Shown: in pieces, positions 47,401-57,854 of the stretch
Layout: every line of letters begins with the position of its first letter
Numbering within the stretch: position 1 is the stretch's first letter
Assembly: GCA_023935145.1 (NCBI GenBank)
Contig: CM043700.1
Location: forward strand, 26,258,001 to 26,322,000
Direction of reading: 5' to 3'
DNA length: 64,000 bases
Source: Bretschneidera sinensis
Taxonomy: Eukaryota > Streptophyta > Magnoliopsida > Brassicales > Akaniaceae
The notes under the pieces: model-generated
Databases searched by the model: none
What the model was told of the DNA's origin: nothing
Seen by the model: the letters and a program-made list of their open reading frames with translations, nothing else
Position numbers and translations under genes: made by a program

Positions 47401-49622
47401 GAGCCGAGGACTTGTGGAACAGTCCATCTCCTCGGACCTTAAAGAGATTGGGCCGAGGACCAGTGGAGCAATCCATCTCCTCGGCCAAGAATACCAGTGG
47501 TCCGAGGACTAGTGGAGCAATCCATCTCCTCGGACCTTGAAGAGAGTGGGCCGAGGACCAGTGGAGCCATCCATCTCCTCGGCCAAGAATGCCATGGGTC
47601 CGAGGACACGTGGAGCAATCCATCTCCTCGGACCTTGAAGAGAGTGGACGAGGACCAGTGGAGCAATCCATCTCCTCGGCCAAGAATACCATGGGTCCGA
47701 GGACACGTGGAGCAATCCATCTCCTCGGACCTTGAAGAGAGTGTGCCGAGGACCAGTGGAGCAATCAATCTCCTCGGCCAAGAATACCATGGGTCCGAGG
47801 ACACGTGGAGCAATCCAACTCCTCGGACCTTGAAGAGAGTGGGCCGAGGACCAATGGAGCAATCCATCTCCTCGGCCAAGAATACCAGGGGTCCGAGGAC
47901 ACGTGGAGCAATCCATCTCCTCGGACCTTGAAGAGAGTGTGCCGAGGACTAGTGGAGCAATCCATCTCCTCGGCCAAGAATACCATGGGTCCGAGGACAC
48001 GTGGAGCAATCCATCTCCTCGGACCTTGAAGAGAGTGTGCCGAGGACCAGTGGAGCAATCAATCTCCTCGGCCAAGAATACCATGGGTCCGAGGACACGT
48101 GGAGCAATCCATCTCCTCGGACCTTAAAGAGAGTGGGCCGAGGACCCGTGGAGCCATCCATCTCCTCGGCCAAGAATGCCATGGGTCCGAGGACACCTGG
48201 AGCAATCCAACTCCTCGGACCTTGAAGAGAGAGGGCCGAGGACCAGTGGAGCAATCCATCTCCTCGGCCAAGAATACCATGGGTCCGAGGACACGTGGAG
48301 CAATCCATCTCCTCGGACCGTAAAGAGAGTGGGCCGAGGACCCGTGGAGCCATCCATCTCCTCGGCCAAGAATGCCATGGGTCCGAGGACACGTGGAGCA
48401 ATCCAACTCCTCGGACCTTGAAGAGAGAGGGCCGAGGACCAGTGGAGCAATCCATCTCCTCGGCCAAGAATACCAGGGGTCCGAGGACACGTGGAGCAAT
48501 CCATCTCCTCGGACCTTGAAGAGAGTGGGCCGAGGACCAGTGGAGCAATCCATCTCCTCGGCCAAGAATACCAGAGGTCCGAGGACACGTGGAGCAATCC
48601 ATCTCCTCGGACCTTGAAGAGAGTGGGCCGAGGACCAGTGGAGCAATCCATCTCCTCGGCCAAGAATACCAGGGGTCCGAGGACACGTGGAGCAATCCAT
48701 CTCCTCGGACCTTAAAGAGAGTGGGCCGAGGACCCGTGGAGCCATCCATCTCCTCGGCCAAGAATGCCATGGGTCCGAGGACACGTGGAGCAATCCATCT
48801 CCTCGGACCTTGAAGAGAGTGGGCCGAGGACCAGTGGAGCAATCCATCTCCTCGGCCAAGAATACCAGAGGTCCGAGGACTCGTGGAGCAATCCATCTCC
48901 TCGGACCTTGAAGAGAGTGGGCCGAGGACCAGTGGAGCAATCCATCTCCTCGGCCAAGAATGCCATGGGTCCGAGGACACGTGGAGCAATCCAACTCCTC
49001 GGACCTTGAAGAGAGAGGGCCGAGGACCAGTGGAGCAATCCATCTCCTCGGCCAAGAATACCAGGGGTCCGAGGACACGTGGAGCAATCCATCTCCTCGG
49101 ACCTTGAAGAGAGTGGGCCGAGGACCAGTGGAGTAATCCATCTCCTCGGCCAAGAATACCAGAGGTCCGAGGACACGTGGAGCAATCCATCTCCTCGGAC
49201 CTTGAAGAGAGTGGGCCGAGGACCAGTGGAGCAATCCATCTCCTCGGCCAAGAATACCAGGGGTCCGAGGACACGTGGAGCAATCCATCTCCTCGGACCT
49301 TAAAGAGAGTGGGCCGAGGACCCGTGGAGCCATCCATCTCCTCGGCCAAGAATACCAGAGGTCCGAGGACTCGTGGAGCAATCCATCTCCTCGGACCTTG
49401 AAGAGAGTGGGCCGAGGACCAGTGGAGCAATCCATCTCCTCGGCCAAGAATACCAGGGGTCCGAGGACACGTGGAGCAATCCATCTCCCTCGGACCTTGA
49501 AGAGAGTGGGCCGAGGACCAGTGGAGCAATCCATCTCCTCGGCCAAGAATACCAGAGGTCCGAGGACACGTGGAGCAATCCATCTCCTCGGCCAAGAATA
49601 CCATGGGTCCGAGGACACGTGG
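47401..49622. repeat. 98-bp tandem repeat array of paired hairpins inside the Tat element
   Basis: About 22-23 units of 98 bp, each made of two related 49-bp halves. Half A: GGCCGAGGA, CCAG, TGGA, GCAA, TCCA, TC, TCCTCGGCC. Half B: GTCCGAGGA, CACG, TGGA, GCAA, TCCA, TC, TCCTCGGAC. Each half can pair its outer arms (9-10 bp) and inner TGGA/TCCA arms, closed by GCAA on the plus strand; some copies have GCCA. Linkers are AAGAATACCATG-like after A and CTTGAAGAGAGTG-like after B. Copies are highly similar. Most B halves contain CACGTG (about 19 counted by eye). The last copy before 49622 is rearranged, with two B halves separated by a short A remnant, and one unit near 49487 has an extra C. Confidence 0.95.
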
Positions 49623-49841
49623 AACTACGTGAAAGATTCTCGTGTCTAGGACGACGGCGATAGAGACACGTGGTCTCACCATATGGATGCCGCGTCATGT
49701 TACCCTTTTTAGGGAAAACGGCGGCCGCCTCGAGGGACGTAACGTCCCTTGGGAAAGAGTGTGGGTCGTTTGGGAGTTCTAAATTGTCCCCTAGATTCCT
49801 GCGACCGCATTAAATGCTCCTCGTTGGCCGTGATACTTCGG

Positions 49842-49850
49842 CTATATAAG
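49842..49850 (+). promoter_or_regulatory. TATA box for the antisense additional ORF
   Basis: The plus strand reads GGCTATATAAGGGGC here, a strong TATA box, 243 bp before the antisense ATG. A CT-rich stretch (TTTCTTCTTCTTCCACACACC) about 20-30 bp downstream is a plausible start region. It implies that the antisense gene is transcribed from an internal promoter and not from an LTR. Confidence 0.65.
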
Positions 49851-50092
49851 GGGCTTTGGTTTCTTCTTCTTCCACACACCTGCCATAATTTCCTTCTGTT
49901 TTCAGAGAGTTGCTTTCCTGAGAGCCTTCGGCCTCGTCCAAAGAAGCTTGGGAGTCCTCGTCCTCGTCCCCTCAGTGAGAAGGTTGGTGTGATCGTTGCA
50001 ATCGGGAGACCTTGGGAGGAAAGCTCTAGGAGGAATTCAAGTCCGAATCCTTCGGACGTTGGTGAGTTCGTGTTCTTTTTTATTTTCATACC

Positions 50093-52203
50093 ATGTCTTC
50101 TTCGTTTGATACATACCGCGATAGGCCTAGTAGTAGTAATGGTAGGAGTAGTGTAGATGGTACGAGTGGTAGTAGCTCCGAGGGCGCAGAGGCGTCCTCG
50201 TCTTCTTCTGGGGGGGATGCCCTCAGATTGGGTACGCCAAGGGCAGGCCCCATGGCACTAGTGCCCTATATTCCTTCGGGGGTTGGGAGAGAATATCAGG
50301 AAAAGTCCTCGTCTAGTGAGGAAACTCGTAGAGCTGTGACCGATATTAGGGAGACCTCGGCTGGAGAGGAGAGGGAGGAATGGTACTATACAGCCAACGA
50401 CATTCCTAGCCAACTGAGGGAGGAAGATTTGGAGGTAATTAGGAAGACCTACCGTATTCCGGGCGAGTACGGTCTTCGGCTGGCCAGGGTGGGGGAAAGG
50501 GCCTGTGATGTCCTCCCTGACCGAGCTCCGTTCGAGCTCTGCGTGTATGAACATCACATGCAGGCCGGGCTTCGGTTTCCCCTCCACCCCTACTTCTGTG
50601 CAATTTTAAAATATTTTGATATAGCGCTGTGTCAGTTGGTACCAAACTCGGTACGACTGATCATGGCCTTTATCTGTGTTTGCTTAGAAGTGGGCCGTCC
50701 AATGACGATGGACATTTTTAAGGCCCACTTCTTGATCAGCCGGCATGGCCAGACAGGGTGGGTGGTCTTCAGTACTCGGCCGAAGAGGAGGTTGCTGAAG
50801 AAGACCCCTTCATCTATCAAGAGGTGGAAGAAGAATTTCTTTTTCATCCGATCTGTCGAGGACTTCGGCTTGCCTCGTGCGTGGAGTATGGACCGCACCG
50901 GGAAATGCAAAAAGGCGGGCCTTCTTCCGTACGAGCAAGAGACAGTGAATGCCATGCTGGCCTCGCCTTTGGACGTTGGGGTCCTCTATGACAATGAAGA
51001 ACTGGCCCGGCGAGGTCTTTGTTCTTCGTGCCCCGAGCCTTCGCTAAAGAGCGGTAAAGGCTTTAGTTTACCTTCTTTTTATTCTCATTTTGCATTGTTA
51101 TCTTGCAATTTATACTTAACGCCATTTCCTTCATTTGTTTGTTTGTGTGCTCTGCTCAGAGATGGAAGCGGCTGCCCGTGCTCGTGAGCATGCCAAGAAA
51201 TTGGCGATGGAGCAGAGAAGATCGGCTCGGTCTGAGAAGCAATCGACTTCGACTTCGCGGCCGAAGAAGAGGCCACGAGCCCCATCTCCGGCTCCGATTG
51301 ACTTAGGGACTCCTCCGAGGCCACCTACTCAGTCAGAGACACCTCCAGCAAGCAGTGTCCCGGCTCCGATCCCAGCGACTGCAGGGACTCCCATTATCTC
51401 AGGCCCTAGCCAAGGTGTGGCTTCGGAAGCCTCGATCTTTATGCCCAATTGGGCCATCCGGACAGACGACTCCGTCTTCGCACATCCTCGGGTGGCGAGA
51501 GAACATCTGTTTAAGGGAACTCCCCCTCGTGATCTCGCTGAGTTGGGTCGAAAGACCACGGAGTCTCTATGTGCGGCGACTGAGGCTCTTGCTTCCCAGG
51601 TTAGATTTCGCTTTCGCTTTACTTTACGTTGTTTTCATCGACTTTTGTTTCATACTAGGCTTCTGGTATCAGATGGGCGTTTTGGTAGGCGCGGCCACTC
51701 GTCGGTGCATAGAGACAGCGGAGCTCCTTGGGCGAACCCAACGCCAGCTGGAGGAGAGGAACGAGGCTGTTTGCCGGCTGCAGGCTTCTTTAGAATCTGC
51801 TGTCCGGGCCAAAGCCGAGGCGGAAGCCACTGCTCGGGCAGCCGTTGAGGGGGTCGAGGCTCGCCTTGGAGCCGCAGCGGAGGAGGCCGAGGCTCGTCTT
51901 CGAGCGGTTACAGAGGAGGCTGAGGTCCATACTAGGGTTGCCGTGGAGGAGGCCTTGGCATCCTTCCAAAGCTCGGAGGCCTATCGCCTAGCCGTGGTGT
52001 CTGAGGGCGGCCAGCAGTACCTTACGGGGTTCATGGAGGCCAAGGAGAAGGCCGAGTCCATGTATCCAGAGCTTGATTTCTCCGCGTTGGACTTGCTTGG
52101 GCCGGAGGATGAGGAGCTGCCGGCTTCGGATGACGAGGCTGCTGACGGACAGGATCGTGACGGGCGCTCGGGCACGGGATCTCCTGCCATTGGAGATCAG
52201 TAG
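50093..52203 (+). CDS. Antisense additional ORF of the Tat element, 3 exons, 643 aa
   Basis: Lies between pol and the 3' LTR, on the strand opposite to gag-pol. Exons: 50093-51053, 51160-51599, 51673-52203; both introns are GT-AG and the sum is 1932 nt in one frame. The N-terminus is Ser-rich. Residues about 105-300 (EDLEVIRKTYRIPGEYGLRL to RLIMAFICVCLEVGRPMTMD) resemble the plant family annotated as putative gypsy-type transposon protein (Transposase_28). A basic, Pro-rich middle (PKKRPRAPSP) could hold a nuclear localisation signal. The last exon is a long coiled coil (RTQRQLEERNEAVCRLQASL, then EAEAR repeats) with an acidic tail. Tat elements are known to carry such extra ORFs in sense or antisense; the function is unknown. 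A TATA box lies about 250 bp upstream. Exon limits are by eye. Confidence 0.8.
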
Positions 52204-52400
52204 GGTTTAGGTTGAGGGCGATCCATTGTAGCCCTTTTTTGTTGTTTTGACCCGGTCTGTGCCTTAGGGTTGTATTTTGAGGCCGCTAGCGCCCTACTTA
52301 ATTTTGTTTTTAAGGTTTTTGGTTCGTATTGGACGAAATGATGTAAGTAAATCTTTTCATATATATAAAACAAGAGTACTTACATATGTGTAACACTTAT

Positions 52401-55400
52401 TTATTGATAAAAACGTCGAAGATGTGCCGCATTCCAAGTACGAGGAAGGGCTTTTCCGTTCAACTCTTCGAGTTCAAAAGAACCGGGGCGGCATACCTTT
52501 TTGATTCGATAAGGCCCTTCCCAATTAGGGACTAATTTGCCTGAATCTCGGGGCCTAGATACTGCATTTTTTCGCAAGACGAGGTCGTGAAGACAGAAAG
52601 GTCTTGCTTTTACTCTTGAGTTGAAGTACCTGGTGGCTCGCTGCTGGTAAACGGCGAGTCGAATTTGGGCTTTGTCTCGGGCTTCGTCGAAAAGATCAGC
52701 GTTCGTGCGAAGGGCTTCCTCATTGCTTCGTTCCTCGAAATTCTGAACTCGTAAGGAAGGTATTCCTATTTCCAAGGGGATGACTGCCTCGGACCCATAA
52801 GTCATGAAGAAAGGGGTTTCCCCGGTAGGTGCTCGAGTCGTGGTTCGATATGCCCAAAGTATGTTGGGCAAATGGTCTACCCACTGCTTCTCTGCTTGGT
52901 CTATTCGCCTTTTAATGCCTTGCAAGATCGTTCGGTTTGTAACTTCGGCTTGTCCATTTGCTTGCGGATATCCAACCGAAGAGAAACGATGGTCAATGTG
53001 TAATTCATCGCAAAATGTTTTGAACCGAACGCTGTCAAACTGTTTGCCGTTGTCTGTTACTAATACTTGTGGTACTCCAAACCGACACACGATTGATTTC
53101 CATACGAAAGCTCGGGCTTGGAAGTCCGTGATGCTGGCCAATGGTTCGGCTTCTACCCATTTTGTAAAATAATCTATGGCAACTATGAGGTATCTTCGCT
53201 GGCCGGTCGCTCCGGGAAAGGGCCCGAGAAGGTCCATTCCCCACATAGCGAAAGGAAGTGGACTGACTATTGGTGTCAAAAGGTTCGCTGGTTGTCGTGG
53301 CACAATGGCATACCGTTGACAGCTTTGGCATTTGGTTACCAACTCCATGGCTGCTTCCCTCATCTTCGGCCAATAGTATCCTTGACGGAGGATTTTGAAT
53401 GCCAAGGCACGGCCTCCGAGGTGATTTCCACATATACCTTCGTGGACTTCTCGAAGGGCGTAGTTAGCTTCGGTCGGATCAAGACACTTTAAGAAGGGCG
53501 TTGTCAACCCCCGCTTATACAGGTGATCATCCAGAATAGCGTAACGGGCGGCTCGAGACACAATCTTTCGGGCTTCACCCTTATCATCGGGAAGAATACC
53601 GTCACGTAGATATTCCAGGATAGGACTCATCCATGTTCTCTCACCAACCACGAGTAAGACCATTATTTCGTCGATACTCGGCACGGCTAGGGTTTCGAGG
53701 TAAACTGCTCGCCTGGACTCAAGCTGGCGAGACGAAGCAAGTCGGGCCAATGAGTCGGCCTTTGCATTTTTTGCCCGGGGAATCTGGTTTAGAGAAAAGA
53801 CTTCAAACTGCCCGGCTAATGCCTTTGCTGCTGCTAGGTAGCGAGCGATTTTTTCTCCTCGGGCCTCGAATTCGCCGTTCACCTGGTTCACCACCAGTTG
53901 GGAATCGCTATATACATGTAAGTTTTGTACAGATATTACCTTGGCCAATTTCATGCCGGCGAGTAGAGCCTCATACTCGGCTTCGTTGTTTGACGCTGGA
54001 AACTTAAATCTCAGGGCGTATTCATTGGAGAAGTTGTCAGGACCGCTTAGAATGAGCCCGGCTCCACTTCCAGAGTCAGTAGAGGACCCATCCACATGAA
54101 GAGTCCAATGCAGAAAGGAATTCGATTGACTAACATCCTGTGGAGAGTCTTCCTCCGGTAAAGTAGTTTCCATGACAAAATCAGCTAGGGCTTGTGCTTT
54201 GATAGCAGTCCGAGGCCGATAACGGATGTCGAACTCTCCCAACTCTATCGACCATTTAACCATTCTACCAGAAACGTCTGGCTTGTGAAGTATTTGTCGA
54301 AGAGGCTGGTTGGTGAGGATAGTGATGGTATGGGCTTGAAAATAAGGTCGAAGCTTCCGGGCCGAAGTTAACAGAGCATACGCCATTTTTTCTGCCGGGG
54401 AATATCTTGTCTCAGCATCATGGAGTACTTTGCTGACATAATACACCGGCTTCTGCGCGCCCTCTTCTTCTCGTATTAACACGGAGGCTACCACTTCGGG
54501 CCCAGTCGAAAGATACAAAAAAAGTTCTTCTCCGACTACTGGTTTGGTAAGCACGGGTGGTGTCCCCAAATATATTTTCAACGTCCTGAATGCTTCTTGG
54601 CAAGCTTCGTTCCACACGAAGTTCTGCGTCCGACGAATGGCTTTAAAAAAGGGCAGGCACTTCTCGGCTGATTTTGACATAAACCGGCTGAGGGCCGCGA
54701 TTTTTCCAGTAAGTCGCTGGACTTCTTTCACGGTCCGAGGCGGACTCATACGAAGAATGGCGTCAATCTTTTCTGGGTTGGCTTCGATGCCCCTATGGGT
54801 GACTAAGAAGCCGAGGAACTTCCCCCCAGTAACTCCAAAGGCACACTTTGTAGGATTCAATTTCATATGATAATGACGAAGGATAGTAAAAGCTTCTTGG
54901 AGATCAGCTTCGTGGGTTTTTGCCTCGACGCTTTTAACCAGCATGTCGTCCACATATACTTCCATATTACGACCAATCTGTTCTTTGAATATTTTGTTTA
55001 CTAACCTCTGATAAGTGGCCCCGGCATTTTTCAAACCGAATGGCATGACCCTATAACAATAGAGGCCTTGTTCTGTGATAAATGCTGTCTTTTCTTGGTC
55101 GGGCGGGTGCATGAGGATTTGATTATACCCGGAGTAAGCATCCATGAATGTTATCAGCTCATGACCGGATGTTGCGTCCACGAGTTGATCAATCCGAGGC
55201 AAAGGAAAACTGTCTTTTGGACAGGCTTTATTTAGATCAGAAAAGTCTATACAGATTCGCCATTTGCCATTGGCCTTTTTTACCATTACAACATTAGATA
55301 CCCAATCCGGATAGCTCACCTCTCGGATGAAGTCAGCCGAACGTAATTTCTCAACTTCTGTCCGAACGACTGCCTGTCGCTCGGAAGCAAACGACCTTTT

Positions 55401-57776
55401 CTTCTGAATAACCGGTTTGTGGGTCGGGTCGACACTCAGGCGATGTACGATGACGTCAGGGCTGATTCCTGGCATATCTGCAGCAGTCCAGGCGAATAGA
55501 TCTTGGTTTGCCCGGAGAAGGGCTAATAAAGATTCTTGGGAAGAGCTGGACAGGTTGGAACCAATTTGCACAGTTTTGGTGCTATCTTCGCCAAGGGGGA
55601 TTGTGAGTACATCTTCTCCGGGCCTACCTCGTAGGTTGCTTGCTTCATCCCTAAGGTCATCCAATTCGAGTGGTAGGGCTTCCGTCTTTTTACCTTTTAT
55701 TGCACTGAGATAACAGGATCTGGCGGTTTGTTGATCTCCTTTGATCTCGCCTACTCCGTCTGTCGTGGGGAATTTGATTTTGAGATGATAGGTAGAGACA
55801 ACAGCTCGGAGTTTATTCAGTGTGGGTCGTCCGAGTATCATATTGTAGGAAGAGGGTTGTCGGACGATTAACAAAGTGGATTGTACTGTTGTTGTTTGAG
55901 GTGCCGTTCCCGCAGTTACCGGGAGAGTTATGCTGCCTTCTGTAAAGACCGGTCCCCCTGAGAAGCCATAGAGTGGGGTGGAAACCAGCTCCAGATGTGC
56001 ATCGCCTAACTGCATTTGGTGAAAGGCATCATAAAAGAGGATGTCGGCCGAGCTCCCGTTGTCGACTAGGACTCGTCTTATCTCATGGTTAGCCACAAGG
56101 AGTGAAATTACGACAGCATCGTCGTGTGGGATCTGCACTCCTTCCAAGTCTTCGTCCGAAAAAGAAATAATCTCTCCGGTCCTAGGTCTTTTCTGAGATC
56201 CAGCAACAGAGGCTATTGACCTAGCATAAGACCTACTGCGAGCACGGGATCCCCCTCCAGCAACGAGCCCTCCGTAAATGGTTTTGATAATCTTCACCAC
56301 GGGGACCTCCGGTTTTTTCTGGCTGGGCTCTCTATAACTTGGCCTCGGGCTCTTCTGGGCTGTCCTTGCAGGTCTGTTTCGTTCATAAGAACGTTCAGGG
56401 CCTCTTCGCGATCGTTCATCATATTTCTCTTGTCGTGGCCTGACATATTCTTTTAGATACCCTCGATTGATGAGGGCCTCGATCTGATTTTTTAAGGCCT
56501 TACATTCTTCCGTATCATGGCCGAAGTTTTTGTGAAACCTGCACCAAGTATTGCGATCCGGGTTGAGGTTTGGCGGCCTTGGAGGCCATTGCAAGAGGTC
56601 CCTATCATGAATCTGCATCAGAATGTTGGTTCTGGAGGCATTCAGTGGTGCATAGCCGTGGATTTGCCTCGGAGTTCTGGCTCTGGTTCCATAGGTTGCA
56701 AGAGTTCGGGACCTATCCTCGAAAGGCCTGAGGGTTCTGGGTTTCTCCTCGCGGAACGGCCGCTTAGAGGGTTCAAGGCTGGGACTAGTGGGGCCTCTCT
56801 TCCTCTTTTCCGTATCTCCTTCGCGTTCTCTTCGGAATGCTTGATCATCTTCTGCTAGCATGTATTTTTCGGCTCGGGCCAAGACCTCATTCATGTCCGT
56901 AGGCGGACGTCTGATGAGTTTTGAGCTGAAGAATCCGGATCTTAATCCATTTTTGAATGCCAGGAGCTGAACATTGGGATCAAGGTTTGGAATCTCCCAG
57001 GCTGCAGTGTTGAATCTGGAAATATAGGCGCGAAGCTTCTCTCCTTTCGACTGGACAATGTTAAACAGAGACTCCGAAGTTTTCTTGGGTCCTTTGCTGC
57101 TGATGAAATGTGAGGCGAAGGCATAACTTAGGTCTTTGAAGGTGCGAATACCCCCCGGTTTCAAACGGGAATACCACGTCCCAGCCGCTTTTTCTAGGGT
57201 TAATGGAAACGCTCTGCACATTATAGGGTCCGAATGTCTATGGAGGGTCATTGTGGTTCGGTAGTGCTGGAGGTGATCTAAGGGATCTGTGGATCCATCA
57301 TAAAGTTTGATTTGTGGCATACGAAAATTTTGGGGGAGAGGGGCGTCAAGGACTTCTTTTATGAAAGGTGGGTCCTGTACGTCGAGATCATCGCTAATAC
57401 TGTGGCCGCGTTCTTTAAACGCTTCATTGATGCGTTCCTCTATGTCCTCGATCCGTTTGCCAAACCCTTCGCTGTTATTGGGCACGGGACTCTCTCTGAA
57501 CTTAGCTGGGGAAGGTGAGTGGGTCGCTGAGCAGACATCCGCTGGTGGGCGATGGTCAGTGGAAACACCGTGACCTGGTTCCAGCGATGGGAGTGGCAGC
57601 GTCTGCTGAGGTCTCCTACGAACTTCGGCAGCCAGATCGGCCACCAGGTGTGCAAGCTCTGTGAATTGCGCCTGGAGCGTGCCTTCATTCGGGTGAACGC
57701 CGGGTTCGGCTGAAGAACTGTCTCCCGACTGTAGCGCGCGAGCGCCTAGATCTCTGGCGGGTGTTTTTGGAGGCAT
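52401..57776 (-). CDS. Gag-pol polyprotein of the Tat retrotransposon, 1791 aa, uninterrupted
   Basis: Encodes capsid, protease, reverse transcriptase, two RNase H domains and integrase. The frame is open into the LTR, but the first ATG (MPPKTPAR) is at 57776. In order, with approximate residues: gag domain (140-330); a CCHC-like motif CRFHKNFGHDTEEC (410-425); retropepsin with DNGSS (about 570); reverse transcriptase with CIDFSDLNKACPKDSFPLPR (about 840) and YVDD (about 940); RNase H 1 (1090-1200); second RNase H with LHVDGSSTDSGSGAG (1225-1350), the Tat hallmark; integrase HHCC zinc region (HEGICGNHLGG to CQSCQ, 1440-1490) and catalytic D (GMDLLGPF), D (VTDNGKQF) and E (GQAEVTNRT) at about 1515, 1574 and 1608. 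No stop or frameshift was seen. Its 3' end is 198 bp from the end of the convergent antisense gene. Confidence 0.96.
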   Translation of the reverse strand: MPPKTPARDLGARALQSGDSSSAEPGVHPNEGTLQAQFTELAHLVADLAAEVRRRPQQTLPLPSLEPGHGVSTDHRPPADVCSATHSPSPAKFRESPVPNNSEGFGKRIEDIEERINEAFKERGHSISDDLDVQDPPFIKEVLDAPLPQNFRMPQIKLYDGSTDPLDHLQHYRTTMTLHRHSDPIMCRAFPLTLEKAAGTWYSRLKPGGIRTFKDLSYAFASHFISSKGPKKTSESLFNIVQSKGEKLRAYISRFNTAAWEIPNLDPNVQLLAFKNGLRSGFFSSKLIRRPPTDMNEVLARAEKYMLAEDDQAFRREREGDTEKRKRGPTSPSLEPSKRPFREEKPRTLRPFEDRSRTLATYGTRARTPRQIHGYAPLNASRTNILMQIHDRDLLQWPPRPPNLNPDRNTWCRFHKNFGHDTEECKALKNQIEALINRGYLKEYVRPRQEKYDERSRRGPERSYERNRPARTAQKSPRPSYREPSQKKPEVPVVKIIKTIYGGLVAGGGSRARSRSYARSIASVAGSQKRPRTGEIISFSDEDLEGVQIPHDDAVVISLLVANHEIRRVLVDNGSSADILFYDAFHQMQLGDAHLELVSTPLYGFSGGPVFTEGSITLPVTAGTAPQTTTVQSTLLIVRQPSSYNMILGRPTLNKLRAVVSTYHLKIKFPTTDGVGEIKGDQQTARSCYLSAIKGKKTEALPLELDDLRDEASNLRGRPGEDVLTIPLGEDSTKTVQIGSNLSSSSQESLLALLRANQDLFAWTAADMPGISPDVIVHRLSVDPTHKPVIQKKRSFASERQAVVRTEVEKLRSADFIREVSYPDWVSNVVMVKKANGKWRICIDFSDLNKACPKDSFPLPRIDQLVDATSGHELITFMDAYSGYNQILMHPPDQEKTAFITEQGLYCYRVMPFGLKNAGATYQRLVNKIFKEQIGRNMEVYVDDMLVKSVEAKTHEADLQEAFTILRHYHMKLNPTKCAFGVTGGKFLGFLVTHRGIEANPEKIDAILRMSPPRTVKEVQRLTGKIAALSRFMSKSAEKCLPFFKAIRRTQNFVWNEACQEAFRTLKIYLGTPPVLTKPVVGEELFLYLSTGPEVVASVLIREEEGAQKPVYYVSKVLHDAETRYSPAEKMAYALLTSARKLRPYFQAHTITILTNQPLRQILHKPDVSGRMVKWSIELGEFDIRYRPRTAIKAQALADFVMETTLPEEDSPQDVSQSNSFLHWTLHVDGSSTDSGSGAGLILSGPDNFSNEYALRFKFPASNNEAEYEALLAGMKLAKVISVQNLHVYSDSQLVVNQVNGEFEARGEKIARYLAAAKALAGQFEVFSLNQIPRAKNAKADSLARLASSRQLESRRAVYLETLAVPSIDEIMVLLVVGERTWMSPILEYLRDGILPDDKGEARKIVSRAARYAILDDHLYKRGLTTPFLKCLDPTEANYALREVHEGICGNHLGGRALAFKILRQGYYWPKMREAAMELVTKCQSCQRYAIVPRQPANLLTPIVSPLPFAMWGMDLLGPFPGATGQRRYLIVAIDYFTKWVEAEPLASITDFQARAFVWKSIVCRFGVPQVLVTDNGKQFDSVRFKTFCDELHIDHRFSSVGYPQANGQAEVTNRTILQGIKRRIDQAEKQWVDHLPNILWAYRTTTRAPTGETPFFMTYGSEAVIPLEIGIPSLRVQNFEERSNEEALRTNADLFDEARDKAQIRLAVYQQRATRYFNSRVKARPFCLHDLVLRKNAVSRPRDSGKLVPNWEGPYRIKKVCRPGSFELEELNGKALPRTWNAAHLRRFYQ

Positions 57777-57833
57777 GCTAATCAGATGAGTTCTTTTGAC
57801 TTCTTCGCTGTTACTGTCAGCGAGAGATGTGGG

Positions 57834-57851
57834 TTCCCACGGACGGCGCCA
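57834..57851 (-). other. Primer-binding site of the Tat element
   Basis: Three bases after the 5' LTR end the minus strand reads TGGCGCCGTCCGTGGGAA. TGGCGCC starts are typical of tRNA primer sites in plant Ty3/gypsy elements. Which tRNA it matches was not tested. Confidence 0.75.
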
Positions 57852-57854
57852 ATC

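Noticed and set aside
47949..49682. Long minus-strand open frames of 577 and 519 codons in the tandem array
   Set aside because: They are overlapping frames of the same 98-bp repeat, explained by a stop-poor unit whose length is not a multiple of three; no domain is present.
49749..50156. 135-codon plus-strand frame across the antisense-gene leader
   Set aside because: It overlaps the TATA box and leader, starts from a non-ATG codon and has no domain.
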